Assembly: GCA_947494675.1 (NCBI GenBank)
Contig: CANLVP010000001.1
Location: 558,001-622,000, forward strand
Length of the DNA: 64,000 nt
Direction of reading: 5' to 3'
From: an uncultured Paracoccaceae bacterium
GTDB lineage: Bacteria; Pseudomonadota; Alphaproteobacteria; Rhodobacterales; Rhodobacteraceae
The notes beneath the pieces were generated by a model. The model was not told the origin of the DNA, did no database searches, and saw only the letters and a list, made by a program, of their open reading frames with translations. The position numbers and the translations under genes were made by a program. Positions 54,659 to 63,663 of this stretch are shown here, one piece after another (positions within the stretch are counted from its first letter, which is position 1; each line of letters begins with the position of its first letter).

Positions 54659-54690
54659 AAAACCCGGCCACAGGGACCGGGTTCTTTTCA
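54651..54690. terminator. Bidirectional terminator between SDR and atpF
   Basis: AACCCGG/CCGGGTT stem with T-runs on both sides, serving the convergent SDR and ATP synthase operons. Confidence 0.82.
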
Positions 54691-54708
54691 TTCTTATGTG
54701 GCGCCCGC

Positions 54709-55263
54709 TTAGTGCAGCTGCTTGCCCACGGCGGTGATGGCCTCGTCGATCAGCGCACCAGAGGATTTGGCATCCATCTGCTTTGCCATGACGTCCTTGG
54801 CAGCGCTCACCGCAACCAGAACCGCCTGATCCTTGACCTCTTTCACAGCCGCCGCTTGCGCGCTGGCGATCTGCTCTTCGGCACCCGCCAAACGACGCGC
54901 GACAGAGGCTTTGATCTCTTCTTTCGCGGCCACAGCAGCGTTCTGCGCCTCTTCCTTGGCACCCGCTACAATGCGGTCCGCCTGCTCCTGCACTTCCTTC
55001 TGCTTGCGCTCGTAAGAGGCCAGCAGCGACTGCGCTTCTTCACGCAGGGCACGTGCTTCATCCAGATCGGCTTTGATGCTTGCGGACCGTGCGTCCAGCA
55101 TCTCACCCACTTTGGATGGCACTTTGAAATACAGCAGGATGCCGACAAAGATCAGGAACGCGATCAGAACAACAAAGTCTGTGTTCTTCAGCGAGATGAA
55201 CGGGCCACTTGCCGCAAACGCGGGCGAGGCCGCAACGATGAACAATGGGGTCAGAAAACGCAT
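54709..55263 (-). CDS. atpF: ATP synthase Fo subunit b
   Basis: 184 residues. A short signal-like start, then the helix [18 protein letters not shown] near 29, followed by a long charged helix rich in Ala, Glu and Lys (about 50-170) that forms the peripheral stalk with b'. Separated by four bases from the b' gene. Confidence 0.92.
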   Translation of the reverse strand: MRFLTPLFIVAASPAFAASGPFISLKNTDFVVLIAFLIFVGILLYFKVPSKVGEMLDARSASIKADLDEARALREEAQSLLASYERKQKEVQEQADRIVAGAKEEAQNAAVAAKEEIKASVARRLAGAEEQIASAQAAAVKEVKDQAVLVAVSAAKDVMAKQMDAKSSGALIDEAITAVGKQLH

Positions 55264-55267
55264 GATC

Positions 55268-55816
55268 TTATCCCTTCATCTTTGCTGTGACGGCCGCAGT
55301 GACTGTCTTTGCATCGGCCGTGCCGCCCATGGCAGAGACCAGCGATTTGGCCACGTCCTTGGCGACAGTCTTGATGCTGTCGGTTGCACTGGCGCGGATC
55401 TCGGCAATTGCCTTTTCGCTCTCCGCGGTCTGTGCTGAAATCTGTGCGTCTGCCTTGGCCAGCTCTGCATCCAGATCAGACTGGATCGCGGCGCGTGCCT
55501 CTGCGACGATTTTGCTTGCTTCGGCCCGTGCGTCAGCCAGTGCCTTTTCATAGGCGGCTTCTGCCTCGACGGCCTGAATTTTCAGGTCCTCGGCCTTGGC
55601 GATATCATTGGTGATCGTGCCCGACCGTTCGGCCAGAACTGCCCCAATGCGCGGCAATGCGATGCGCGACAGGACAAAGTAGATGACGATCAGCGAAACG
55701 ACGAGCCAGAAGATCTGGTTCGGCATCCAATCCGCACAAAGCTGCGGCATCCCAATCGCGCTACCACCTGCGTCGACGCAGGCACCTGCTGTGGCTTCTG
55801 TTGTGTCTGTTGCCAT
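55268..55816 (-). CDS. atpF': ATP synthase Fo subunit b'
   Basis: 182 residues. An N-terminal anchor ([23 protein letters not shown] near 34) and long coiled coil with a more divergent tail than subunit b. Presence of both b and b' is typical of photosynthetic-lineage alphaproteobacteria. ATG 55816 is preferred; the upstream frame includes intergenic sequence. Confidence 0.9.
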   Translation of the reverse strand: MATDTTEATAGACVDAGGSAIGMPQLCADWMPNQIFWLVVSLIVIYFVLSRIALPRIGAVLAERSGTITNDIAKAEDLKIQAVEAEAAYEKALADARAEASKIVAEARAAIQSDLDAELAKADAQISAQTAESEKAIAEIRASATDSIKTVAKDVAKSLVSAMGGTADAKTVTAAVTAKMKG

Positions 55817-55897
55817 GATGGCCCCCGGATAACCTTGGTGTTTACCTGCGTGGCGCATCAGGTGCGCCACGCAAGCCGTAAGGATATGGGTGTGTTC

Positions 55898-56122
55898 TTA
55901 GACTGCGAACATCAGCAGAAGCGACACGAGGAACGCGAAGATCCCCAGAGCTTCCGCAAATGCGAGGCCGATGAACAATGTCGCTGTCTGGCTGGCAGCA
56001 GCGGATGGGTTACGCAGTGCGCCTGCGAGGTAGTTGCCAGCAACTGTACCAACACCGATTGCGGCAGCGCCGGAACCAATTGCAGCCAGACCAGCGCCGA
56101 TGTGTGCGAGTTCGCCTTCCAT
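55898..56122 (-). CDS. atpE: ATP synthase Fo subunit c
   Basis: 74 residues, two helices around the polar loop ALRNPSA near 35. The proton-carrying Glu is residue 57 in [12 protein letters not shown]. Multimer forms the rotor ring. AGGAG upstream on the minus strand. Confidence 0.97.
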   Translation of the reverse strand: MEGELAHIGAGLAAIGSGAAAIGVGTVAGNYLAGALRNPSAAASQTATLFIGLAFAEALGIFAFLVSLLLMFAV

Positions 56123-56156
56123 GAGTATTCTCCTTACGATTGGAAGTTAGTCGTAG

Positions 56157-56180
56157 GGTGCGTGATTTCACGCACCTTTT
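56157..56180 (-). promoter_or_regulatory. Hairpin between atpB and atpE
   Basis: GGTGCGTGA/TCACGCACC perfect stem directly after the atpB stop. On the minus strand no T-run follows, so it is not a terminator; it could stabilise or cleave the message to raise atpE levels. Confidence 0.5.
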
Positions 56181-56181
56181 G

Positions 56182-56934
56182 TTAGTGAGCGGGATGCAGC
56201 GCGTCTTTCAGGTAGACGCACGTCAAAATGGTGAAAACATAAGCCTGAATACCGGCCACAAGGACCTCCAGACCGTAGATGGCCGTGATGCCAAGGATCG
56301 CGACGGGCGACACCAGCGTCAGCGCGGCAAAGCCTGCGAACACCTTGATCACCGCGTGGCCAGCCATGATGTTACCGGCCAAACGGATAGAGTGGCTGAC
56401 AGGCCGCACGAAGTAGGAAATAACCTCGATCACCGCAATGATCGGACGCAGCACCAAAGGCGCGTCTTTCATCCAGAACAGACCCAGGAAGGCCGCGCCA
56501 TTCAGCACAAAGCCAAGGATGGTGACTGCGATAAAGACGCCGAAACCCATGATCGCAGTGACCGCGATCATCGATGTGGCCGAATAGGACATCGGCAGCA
56601 GCGCCAGATAGTTGGCAAACAGGATGAACACGAACAGCGTCATGATATAGGGGAAATACTTCACCCCATCCTTGCCGGTGACATCCTCAACCATCTTGTA
56701 GATAAAGCCGTAGATCAGCTCACCGATGGATTGCAGACGCGTCGGGATCGTCGCGCGGCCCCGGCTGCCCATCACAAAGATGCCGATGATGCACAAGATC
56801 GCGATACCCATCCACAAGGTCACGTTTGTGGGCGTGTACCAATGCACAGGACCGTCGCCAAACAAGGGTTTGACGATAAACTGATCCAGTGGGTGAAAGA
56901 CAAGACCGCCTTCGGAATGCTCTTCAGTCGCCAC
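56182..56934 (-). CDS. atpB: ATP synthase Fo subunit a
   Basis: 250 residues with GTG start at 56934 (VATEEH...), behind GAGGAC. The essential Arg sits in [20 protein letters not shown] near 175, and the final helices follow. Forms the proton half-channels against the c ring. The start overlaps the atpI stop by 11 bases. Confidence 0.94.
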   Translation of the reverse strand: MATEEHSEGGLVFHPLDQFIVKPLFGDGPVHWYTPTNVTLWMGIAILCIIGIFVMGSRGRATIPTRLQSIGELIYGFIYKMVEDVTGKDGVKYFPYIMTLFVFILFANYLALLPMSYSATSMIAVTAIMGFGVFIAVTILGFVLNGAAFLGLFWMKDAPLVLRPIIAVIEVISYFVRPVSHSIRLAGNIMAGHAVIKVFAGFAALTLVSPVAILGITAIYGLEVLVAGIQAYVFTILTCVYLKDALHPAH

Positions 56935-57274
56935 GTTGTTCGTCCTCTTGTTCGCTGGCCTGCGCCAGCTGCTTTCTTTGCACTTCCGCGGCACTTCGCA
57001 TCATGGTTTTGACACCCGCCGCGAGGCCGAAGAAAATGAACAGCACCAGAAAGATCGGGGTTGTCCCGAACAGGTTGTCCAACCCGTATCCAATGCCAAA
57101 GCCGATCCCAAGACCGGCGACTAATTCGATCACCATCCGCCATGCAAGCTGTGCCTGCGAATAGTGTTCTTCGCTGTGGTGCTTGACCTCTGCCGGTGCA
57201 CGGCGTTCGGCCAATTTCGCCTCTAACGCGGCCAGTCTGGCCTGATCATCGGCAGGATTTTTGTCGTCAGACAC
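56924..57274 (-). CDS. atpI: AtpI/AtpZ family protein
   Basis: 116 residues. A charged N terminus is followed by two helices: [25 protein letters not shown] near 40 and [21 protein letters not shown] near 75. Such proteins assist c-ring assembly or Mg2+/Ca2+ uptake in other bacteria. Leads the Fo operon. Confidence 0.88.
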   Translation of the reverse strand: MSDDKNPADDQARLAALEAKLAERRAPAEVKHHSEEHYSQAQLAWRMVIELVAGLGIGFGIGYGLDNLFGTTPIFLVLFIFFGLAAGVKTMMRSAAEVQRKQLAQASEQEDEQRGD

Positions 57275-57435
57275 GTCAAAAGCCCCCTTGCGAAGTTGCC
57301 TGTGGTCTAGGCTGGCACCGGGCCCGAGTCAAGCGACCCCGCACGCTCCGTTAACCCATTGATAAAGCTTGATTATCACTTTGAAATTGCGGGCGAATTC
57401 GCGCCTTTTCGCATGCGAAAATCGCAAATTGATAT

Positions 57436-57451
57436 TCAACCAATCGGTTGA
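57436..57451. promoter_or_regulatory. Operator of ArsR-family regulator
   Basis: TCAACC-AATC-GGTTGA, perfect inverted repeat, 30 bases upstream of the ArsR gene. Fits the CAACC...GGTTG pattern of SdpR-like ArsR proteins. Confidence 0.6.
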
Positions 57452-57481
57452 CGTTTCCCGCCCAAGCCGCTTAATCGCCCC

Positions 57482-57805
57482 ATGACACCCCAGCTTGATG
57501 CCACCTTCGCCGCCCTCGCCGACCCGACCCGTCGGGCCATTCTGGCGATGCTGCTCGAGGACGACATGGCCGTCACCGACGTCGCCGCCCCTTTTGACAT
57601 GTCGCTGGCGGCGATCTCAAAACACCTCATCGTGCTGACCTCTGCGGGGCTGATTTCGCAGGAAAAGCGGGGCCGGGTGAAATGGTGCAAACTCGAACCC
57701 GACGCCCTGCGCGAGGCTTCGGTCTGGATGCAGGGCTTTGGCCAAATGGAAAGCGTCGATCTTGACGCGTTCGAGCGGTTTCTGGAAACCCAGATCGACG
57801 GCTAA
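57482..57805 (+). CDS. ArsR-family transcriptional regulator
   Basis: 107 residues. ALADPTRRAILAMLLEDD near 11, then HTH VTDVAAPFDMSLAAISKHLIVLTSAGLIS near 32 and the wing KRGRVKWCKLEPDALREAS near 60. No metal-binding Cys pair as in true ArsR; the single Cys in the wing is not in the motif, so this is of the SdpR type. Convergent stop overlap with the DMT gene. Confidence 0.88.
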   Translation: MTPQLDATFAALADPTRRAILAMLLEDDMAVTDVAAPFDMSLAAISKHLIVLTSAGLISQEKRGRVKWCKLEPDALREASVWMQGFGQMESVDLDAFERFLETQIDG

Positions 57806-58686
57806 CCGTCGTCGCGCAGCAGCAAATACAGCGCCACAATCGTCAGCCCGACCCCCAGCAGCACCAGCGCAGGCGGCACCGGCCCGCCCAGCGCCAATTG
57901 CCAGACGATCACCCAACTTGGGGTGAGGTATGTATAAGCCATGACCTTGGCGCTCGGCAGGCGAAGTGCCGCAAATTGCAACAGCGTAAAGGTCGCGGCA
58001 CTGGCAAAAATCGCGGTGTAAAGGATCGTCAGCCAGACAATCCCCGGCAAGTTCAGCCAATCTGTCGTGACCAGATCGCGCCAGCCAAAGGCGGTCAACA
58101 TGATCGACCCCGCCAAAAGCGTCCCAAAGGTAAAGACCACGGCAGGCTCGCCCCGGTTCAGCTTTGCCACCAAGGGCGTATAGATTGCATGTACCATACA
58201 GCCCCAGAAATAGATAAACTCACCCCGGCCAATATCGAACTTTAGGATCGCCGCCACATCAGCGCGAAAAATCACCCAAAGCGCCCCTGTCCCACCAATC
58301 AACAAGGCCAACGCAATCCGCCCCGTCATCCGCTGCCGCAGCAAGATCCAGCCAAACCCCGCCGCCATAATCGGCGTTAGGGTAAAGACAGCCGCCGCAC
58401 TCACCGCAGGCGCCGTCTTGAGCCCTTCAAACATCAGGACAAAATAAGAGCTGAAGAAAAGCGCCAGCACCGGATATCGCCAAATTGCCTGTGTCGCTCC
58501 CTTGGGAATGCCTGTGGTCGCCATCACAGCCACACCCATCACCGCGCAGGCAATCCAGAAACGGACCGTGTTTAAGGCGACCGGCGTGATCTCATTCGCC
58601 GCCAGCGTGCCCAAGGCGAAAGAGCCTGCAACCAGCAGCGAAAAAAGCAGCATCGCCAGATGCCCGCCGGTATCAGGGCGCATCAT
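57802..58686 (-). CDS. DMT-family transporter (EamA)
   Basis: 294 residues, about ten helices in two EamA repeats (near 10-140 and 155-290). EITPVALNTVRFWIA near 31 and YFVLMFEGLKTAPAVSAAAVFTLTPIMAA near 80-110 are typical. Exports small metabolites in characterised relatives; substrate unknown. ATGA overlap with the preceding LysR gene suggests control by it. Confidence 0.87.
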   Translation of the reverse strand: MMRPDTGGHLAMLLFSLLVAGSFALGTLAANEITPVALNTVRFWIACAVMGVAVMATTGIPKGATQAIWRYPVLALFFSSYFVLMFEGLKTAPAVSAAAVFTLTPIMAAGFGWILLRQRMTGRIALALLIGGTGALWVIFRADVAAILKFDIGRGEFIYFWGCMVHAIYTPLVAKLNRGEPAVVFTFGTLLAGSIMLTAFGWRDLVTTDWLNLPGIVWLTILYTAIFASAATFTLLQFAALRLPSAKVMAYTYLTPSWVIVWQLALGGPVPPALVLLGVGLTIVALYLLLRDDG

Positions 58687-59561
58687 ACGTTCCAGTTCTT
58701 AGCCTGTTCTTTAATGAACGACAGGAAGGATTGCACTTTCGCTGTCCGGTGCAGGTCAACATGTGTGACAAGCCACAAATCCGCCGCCCACTCCGGCTTT
58801 GTCGGGATGACCCGCCGCAGGTTTGGAAAGGTCTTCAACTCGGTTTCCGGTACAAACCCGATCCCGGCCCCGGCCACAACCGCATCGCGCATCACCCGCA
58901 TATCGGTGCCACGGAACACGATCCTGTCGCGCGGCACGGCCTCTGACAACCAGCGCATGAACGGCGCACGGTTGTCGTCATTGTCGTGGCCGACAAAATG
59001 AAAGTGTTGCAGATCATCTTCGTCTTTAGGGGTTCCGTGCTTGTCCAGATAAGCCTCGCTCGCGACCAGCGCGACGCCTTGCGTGGTCAGGTTTTGCACC
59101 ACATTATCCGGTTGCTCAGGCCGCGTCCCCGCCCGGATCGCCACATGCGCCTCACCGTATTCCAGCCGGAACAGCCGATCACCCGTCAAAAACCGCACGA
59201 TGACCTCGGGGTGCGTCGCCTGGTAATCCGCCAACACCGGCACAATCAAAGACGACAGCGTGCCAATCGACGTCACCAAAAGCTCGCCACCAACCCCCGC
59301 GCCCTGCCCCTTGATCCGGCCCGCAAGCTGGGTGAACTGATCATCCGTGGTCTGCGCCACCCGCAGCAGGTCATCCCCCGCCTCCGTCGCGGTATAGCCG
59401 CGCGCATGACGTTGAAACAGCTTCACGCCAAGACGGTTTTCCAGCGCATCAATATGTCGAATGACGGTGGCATGATGCACGCCCAGTGCATCCGCAGCCC
59501 CGCTGACCGTGCCAGCACGGGCCACTTGGTAGGCTGTGCGGATCTCATCCCAGCTATCCAT
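58683..59561 (-). CDS. LysR-family transcriptional regulator
   Basis: 292 residues. HTH near 14-60 (VSGAADALGVHHATVIRHIDALENRLGVKLFQRHARG), then the periplasmic-binding-like effector domain with GELLVTSIGTLSSLIVPVLADY near 95. ATG 59561 has TGAGGAC upstream. It overlaps the DMT transporter start by four bases, so both are in one message. Confidence 0.92.
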   Translation of the reverse strand: MDSWDEIRTAYQVARAGTVSGAADALGVHHATVIRHIDALENRLGVKLFQRHARGYTATEAGDDLLRVAQTTDDQFTQLAGRIKGQGAGVGGELLVTSIGTLSSLIVPVLADYQATHPEVIVRFLTGDRLFRLEYGEAHVAIRAGTRPEQPDNVVQNLTTQGVALVASEAYLDKHGTPKDEDDLQHFHFVGHDNDDNRAPFMRWLSEAVPRDRIVFRGTDMRVMRDAVVAGAGIGFVPETELKTFPNLRRVIPTKPEWAADLWLVTHVDLHRTAKVQSFLSFIKEQAKNWNV

Positions 59562-59638
59562 AGCGTCCTCAATCGTGCGTGGGGGAACATAACTGCGATC
59601 AAAATGCCTGATCCGTTCGGAAATGCAACAGCCACTTG

Positions 59639-59779
59639 TTAGGGCAGGCAAGATCCGCACCACACGTCACAGGCCAGTTCCAACGGGACATAGGCCGTCT
59701 CATCGGTTGACTCACACCACATCCCGGCGTAAATCGCCTTCAAACCCGGATAGCACCAGCTTTCCGGTCCCCGGCCCAT
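59639..59779 (-). CDS. Possible cysteine-rich small protein (46 aa)
   Basis: A short ORF in the 59562-59891 gap. It has five Cys (WCYPG, GMWCES, ELACDVWCGSC) clustered in pairs, suggesting disulfides or metal binding. No good ribosome-binding site is seen; GTG at 59794 would give 51 residues. Composition is protein-like and unlike neighbours' antisense. Family unknown. Confidence 0.35.
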   Translation of the reverse strand: MGRGPESWCYPGLKAIYAGMWCESTDETAYVPLELACDVWCGSCLP

Positions 59780-59891
59780 CACGGGGATCGCCACCAGTCA
59801 GCGCGTTGCGCCCACTGGTGCGCTTGTCGTTTGGGCCATCGCTTCCCACCTTGGAAGCAACCCGTAACGATCCGGCCCGGAGGCCAACGCG

Positions 59892-61400
59892 ATGTTTGAA
59901 AGTCTTTCCGAACGCCTGTCAGGCGTCTTTGACAAACTCACCAAACAAGGTGCGTTGTCAGAAGATGACGTCAAAACCGCTCTGCGCGAGGTCCGCGTGG
60001 CCCTGCTCGAGGCTGACGTGTCCCTCCCCGTCGCCCGTGATTTCGTCAAAGCCGTGCAAGACAAGGCCACCGGCCAAGCCGTCACCAAATCGATCACGCC
60101 GGGCCAACAGGTCATCAAGATCGTCCATGACGAGTTGAAACACGTCCTGACCGGCGACGCTGACCCCGGTGCGCTGAAAATCGACAACCCGCCTGCACCC
60201 ATTCTGATGGTCGGCCTGCAAGGCTCAGGTAAGACCACCACCACCGCGAAACTCGCCAAACGCCTCAAAGACCGCGAAGGCAAGCGCGTGCTGATGGCCT
60301 CGCTCGACACCAACCGCCCCGCCGCGATGGAACAACTGGCGATCCTCGGTGGCCAAATCGGCGTCGACACCCTGCCGATTGTCCCCGGCGAAACGCCTGT
60401 GCAAATCGCCAAACGCGCGAAAACCCAAGCCTCGCTTGGCGGCTATGACGTCTACATGCTCGATACCGCAGGCCGGTTGCACATCGATCAGGAACTGATC
60501 GCCCAAGCCGCCGAAGTGCGCGATGTGGCCTCCCCCCGCGAAACCCTACTGGTGGTTGACGGTCTGACAGGTCAGGACGCGGTCAACGTGGCCCAGGAAT
60601 TCGACGACAAGATTGGCGTCACCGGCGTTGTCCTCACCCGGATGGACGGCGACGGTCGCGGCGGTGCGGCGCTATCGATGCGCGCCATCACCGGCAAACC
60701 CATCCGCTTTGTGGGTCTTGGCGAAAAGATGGACGCGATTGAGACCTTCGAGCCTGACCGCATCGCAGGCCGCATCCTTGGCATGGGCGACATCGTGGCC
60801 CTTGTCGAAAAAGCACAGGAAACGATCGAGGCTGAACAAGCCGAACGCATGATGAAGCGCTTCCAAAAGGGCGCTTTCAACATGAACGACCTCAAGATGC
60901 AGCTTGAGCAGATGATGAAAATGGGCGGCATGGAAAGCATGATGGGCATGATGCCCGGCATGGGCAAAATGGCCAAACAGGTCAGCGAAGCAGGCTTTGA
61001 CGACAGCATCCTCAAACGCCAGATCGCCCTGATCAACTCCATGACCAAAAAAGAGCGCGCCAACCCCTCCCTGCTGGCCGCCTCTCGCAAGAAACGCATC
61101 GCAGCCGGTGCCGGGCTTGAAGTGTCAGAGCTCAATAAGCTGGTCAAACAGCACCGCCAGATGGCGGATATGATGAAGAAAATGGGCAAGATGGGCAAAG
61201 GCGGCATGCTGAAACAGGCCATGAAGGGCATGTTCGGCAAAGGCGGCGGGTTGCCCGGCGGCATGCCCGACATGAACGACCCCAAAGCCATGGAGGAAGC
61301 GGCCAAAGCCCTGCAAGGCCAAATGCCCGGCGGCCTCCCCGGTTTGGGCGGCGGCAGCGCCCTGCCCCCCGGTCTCTCTGGCTTTGGCAAAAAGAAATAA
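59892..61400 (+). CDS. ffh: Signal recognition particle GTPase Ffh
   Basis: 502 residues. N domain about 1-95, then G domain: GLQGSGKTTTTAKLA near 105, DTNRPAAMEQL near 138, DTAGRLHID near 190 and TRMDGDGRGGAALS near 248. The C-terminal M domain is very rich in Met (MESMMGMMPGMGKMAKQ) with a Gly/Met-rich tail. Targets membrane proteins with 4.5S RNA. GGAGG upstream. Confidence 0.97.
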   Translation: MFESLSERLSGVFDKLTKQGALSEDDVKTALREVRVALLEADVSLPVARDFVKAVQDKATGQAVTKSITPGQQVIKIVHDELKHVLTGDADPGALKIDNPPAPILMVGLQGSGKTTTTAKLAKRLKDREGKRVLMASLDTNRPAAMEQLAILGGQIGVDTLPIVPGETPVQIAKRAKTQASLGGYDVYMLDTAGRLHIDQELIAQAAEVRDVASPRETLLVVDGLTGQDAVNVAQEFDDKIGVTGVVLTRMDGDGRGGAALSMRAITGKPIRFVGLGEKMDAIETFEPDRIAGRILGMGDIVALVEKAQETIEAEQAERMMKRFQKGAFNMNDLKMQLEQMMKMGGMESMMGMMPGMGKMAKQVSEAGFDDSILKRQIALINSMTKKERANPSLLAASRKKRIAAGAGLEVSELNKLVKQHRQMADMMKKMGKMGKGGMLKQAMKGMFGKGGGLPGGMPDMNDPKAMEEAAKALQGQMPGGLPGLGGGSALPPGLSGFGKKK

Positions 61401-61426
61401 CCTAACCCATGACGCGCACCCCAGTC

Positions 61427-61490
61427 CTTTTTCGGTTCCAAAATATCCCCGCCGGAGGCTCCAACGCCGCCGCGCGCGGGACATTTGGCC
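61427..61490. repeat. GGATATTT intergenic repeat, copy D (inverted)
   Basis: TTTTTCGGTTCCAAAATATCCCC, then GCCGGAGGCTCC and a GC-rich palindrome run. Same orientation as copy C. Confidence 0.65.
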
Positions 61491-61557
61491 GTCGGCGTCG
61501 CGTCTCCACACCATGCCAATTTGATGTCGCGGCTTGCCGCGTCCTTGGGATCAGCCA

Positions 61558-62103
61558 ATGACGCCTGCACCGACGCTCCATACCAAGCGCCTGACCCTGC
61601 GCGGCCCTGAAAAGGGCGATCTGGCCCCTTTCACGGACTGGCTGGTCAATTCTGACCGGCTGGAACATCTGGGCGGCAATGTGGATGCCAACAAGGCATG
61701 GGGCGGGATGATCTCTGGCATCGGCCATTGGCAATGGCACGGCTATGGCTTTTTCACTGTGGTCGAGACCGCGACCAACACGCCCATGGGGCGCGCGGGC
61801 ATTCTCAACCATCTGCAATGGCCTGAACCGGAACTGGCCTACCATCTTTTCGACAATGGTGAGGGCAAGGGCTACGCCTATGAAGCCGCCGTCGCGGTCC
61901 GTCACTGGTCTGGTCAGGCCAAAGGCCTTGGGCCGCTGATCTCGATCATCTCACCCGCCAACACCCGCTCGATCGCCTTGGCCGAACGGCTGGGGGCAGT
62001 GCCGGAAAAAGATACGACGCATGACGGGGCGCCGGCGATCTATTACCGCCATCTGGCCCATAATGTCCCCGCAGCTTTGGCCCAGTGGGAGGCGGTGCAA
62101 TGA
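61558..62103 (+). CDS. GNAT acetyltransferase, RimJ/RimL-like, first of five
   Basis: 181 residues. LHTKRLTLRGPEKGDLAPF opens the family fold. The acetyl-CoA loop is FDNGEGKGYAYEAAVAVRHW near 109, and SPANTRSIALAERLGA near 142 closes the fold. Acetylates N-terminal amines or small molecules. ATG 61558 is preferred over 61534 for family alignment. ATGA overlap to the next gene. Confidence 0.87.
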   Translation: MTPAPTLHTKRLTLRGPEKGDLAPFTDWLVNSDRLEHLGGNVDANKAWGGMISGIGHWQWHGYGFFTVVETATNTPMGRAGILNHLQWPEPELAYHLFDNGEGKGYAYEAAVAVRHWSGQAKGLGPLISIISPANTRSIALAERLGAVPEKDTTHDGAPAIYYRHLAHNVPAALAQWEAVQ

Positions 62104-62609
62104 TCCCGACCCTCACCACCAGCCGCATGACGCTTGGGCCGTTTACCTTGGCCCATCACACCGCCTTTTCCGCATTCTGCGCAACCGAACGCTCGGTCTT
62201 TCTGGGTGGCCCCACGACCGATCCACGTGATGCCTGGGACAGTTGCATGATCCACCTTGGTCAATGGCACGCCCGCGGCTACGGCGGCTTTTTCGCGACA
62301 GAAACCGTCACCGGCACGCCATGCGGACGGTTTTCGATCTGGCACCCCAGCAGCCTTGATGAACCCGAACTCAGCTGGGTGGTGTTTGACGGCTTTGAGG
62401 GCATGGGCCTCGCCGCGGAAGGCGCCATTGCCCTGCGCGATTGGGCCGCGACCCAAGGCCTGCCTGCGCTGGCCTCTTATATTGCCACAGAGAATACCCG
62501 CTCCATCGCCCTGGCCCAGCGCCTTGGCTGCACCCGCGACGGCACCCACACCTATCGCCCCGGCGATGAGGTTGAGGTTTGGCGCCATCCCATGGGGCAG
62601 CCCGCATGA
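62100..62609 (+). CDS. GNAT acetyltransferase, second of five
   Basis: 169 residues. Similar layout: LTTSRMTLGPFTLAHH, an acetyl-CoA loop FDGFEGMGLAAEGAIALRDWA near 100, and TENTRSIALAQRLGC near 134. Starts within the TGA of the first gene. Confidence 0.87.
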   Translation: MIPTLTTSRMTLGPFTLAHHTAFSAFCATERSVFLGGPTTDPRDAWDSCMIHLGQWHARGYGGFFATETVTGTPCGRFSIWHPSSLDEPELSWVVFDGFEGMGLAAEGAIALRDWAATQGLPALASYIATENTRSIALAQRLGCTRDGTHTYRPGDEVEVWRHPMGQPA

Positions 62610-63118
62610 GCATGACCCTGCAAACCCAGCGCCTCGTGCTGCGCCAGCCCAGCCCGTCGGACTGGACCCCGTTTCATGACTTCATGATGTCGGACCGCTC
62701 CACGATGTTCGGCTCGCACGGTGATCTGGGCCGCACCTGGCGTGCCTTTGCGGGTGAGCTGGGCCATTGGCAGATCTATGACTACGGCATGTGGACGGTA
62801 ACCAAACGCGGCAGTGACACGGCCCTTGGTTTTGTCGGCCCCTGGACCCCGCCTGACTGGCCTGAGACGGAAATCGGCTGGATGATGTTTGACGCCGCCG
62901 CCGAAGGCACTGGCATTGCGTCTGAGGCCGCCCAAGCCGCAATCAGCCATGCCTGGGACGTGCTGGGCTGGAAAACTATCGTCAGCTACATTCTGCCCGA
63001 CAATCACCGCTCGATCCGGCTGGCAGAAAAGCTGGGTGCAAGCCTTGATACCGATGCCACCGGCCCCACGGCGGAAACGCTCGTTTACCGCCACCCGCGC
63101 AGGGGGGCACGCCGATGA
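62606..63118 (+). CDS. GNAT acetyltransferase, third of five
   Basis: 170 residues. LQTQRLVLRQPSPSDW, acetyl-CoA loop FDAAAEGTGIASEAAQAAISHAW near 95, LPDNHRSIRLAEKLGA near 132. Shares the same ATGA junctions; sequence differs enough that the copies are old paralogues. Confidence 0.86.
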   Translation: MSMTLQTQRLVLRQPSPSDWTPFHDFMMSDRSTMFGSHGDLGRTWRAFAGELGHWQIYDYGMWTVTKRGSDTALGFVGPWTPPDWPETEIGWMMFDAAAEGTGIASEAAQAAISHAWDVLGWKTIVSYILPDNHRSIRLAEKLGASLDTDATGPTAETLVYRHPRRGARR

Positions 63119-63663
63119 CACGCCATCCTTGGGAAACCCCGCCAAAGGCAAACCACATCGCGCGCGCCCTGCCGGTGATCAAAACCGAACGCCTCATCCT
63201 GCGCGCGCCGCGTCTGGAGGATTGGCCAACGCTCGAACCCATTTTCACGACCGACCGCGCCACACATATCGGCGGGCCGATGTCGGCAGAGGATGCCTGG
63301 CTTGATTTCAACCAGCTTGTCGCGGGCTGGATCCTGCGCGGCCACGGCGCGCTAACGATCACACGCCACGGGGATGACACGCCGCTGGGTCTGGTCCTGC
63401 TGGGTCACGAATTTGGCGACCCGCAGGCCGAGCTGGGTTGGCTTTTGACCGAAGCCGCCGAAGGGCATGGCTACGCCAGTGAAGCCGCATTGGCCTTGCG
63501 TGATTGGGGTTTTGATCTGTTAGGCCGTGACGGCTTTGTCAGCTATATCGCCGACGGCAACGCCGCCTCTCACAAGGTCGCCACCCGGCTGGGGGCTGCC
63601 CGCATAGGCCACCACCCGCTGGACAGCGACGTGGCAATCTACGGCTACGGAGGTGCGGCATGA
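63115..63663 (+). CDS. GNAT acetyltransferase, fourth of five
   Basis: 182 residues. IKTERLILRAPRLEDW begins about 20 residues in, so it has a longer N terminus than the other copies. Acetyl-CoA loop TEAAEGHGYASEAALALRDW near 117, and DGNAASHKVATRLGA near 149. Confidence 0.87.
   Translation: MTRHPWETPPKANHIARALPVIKTERLILRAPRLEDWPTLEPIFTTDRATHIGGPMSAEDAWLDFNQLVAGWILRGHGALTITRHGDDTPLGLVLLGHEFGDPQAELGWLLTEAAEGHGYASEAALALRDWGFDLLGRDGFVSYIADGNAASHKVATRLGAARIGHHPLDSDVAIYGYGGAA

Noticed and set aside
60572-61570. 332-residue minus-strand frame
   Set aside because: Antisense to ffh; the apparent richness in Met and Pro reflects the M domain complement.
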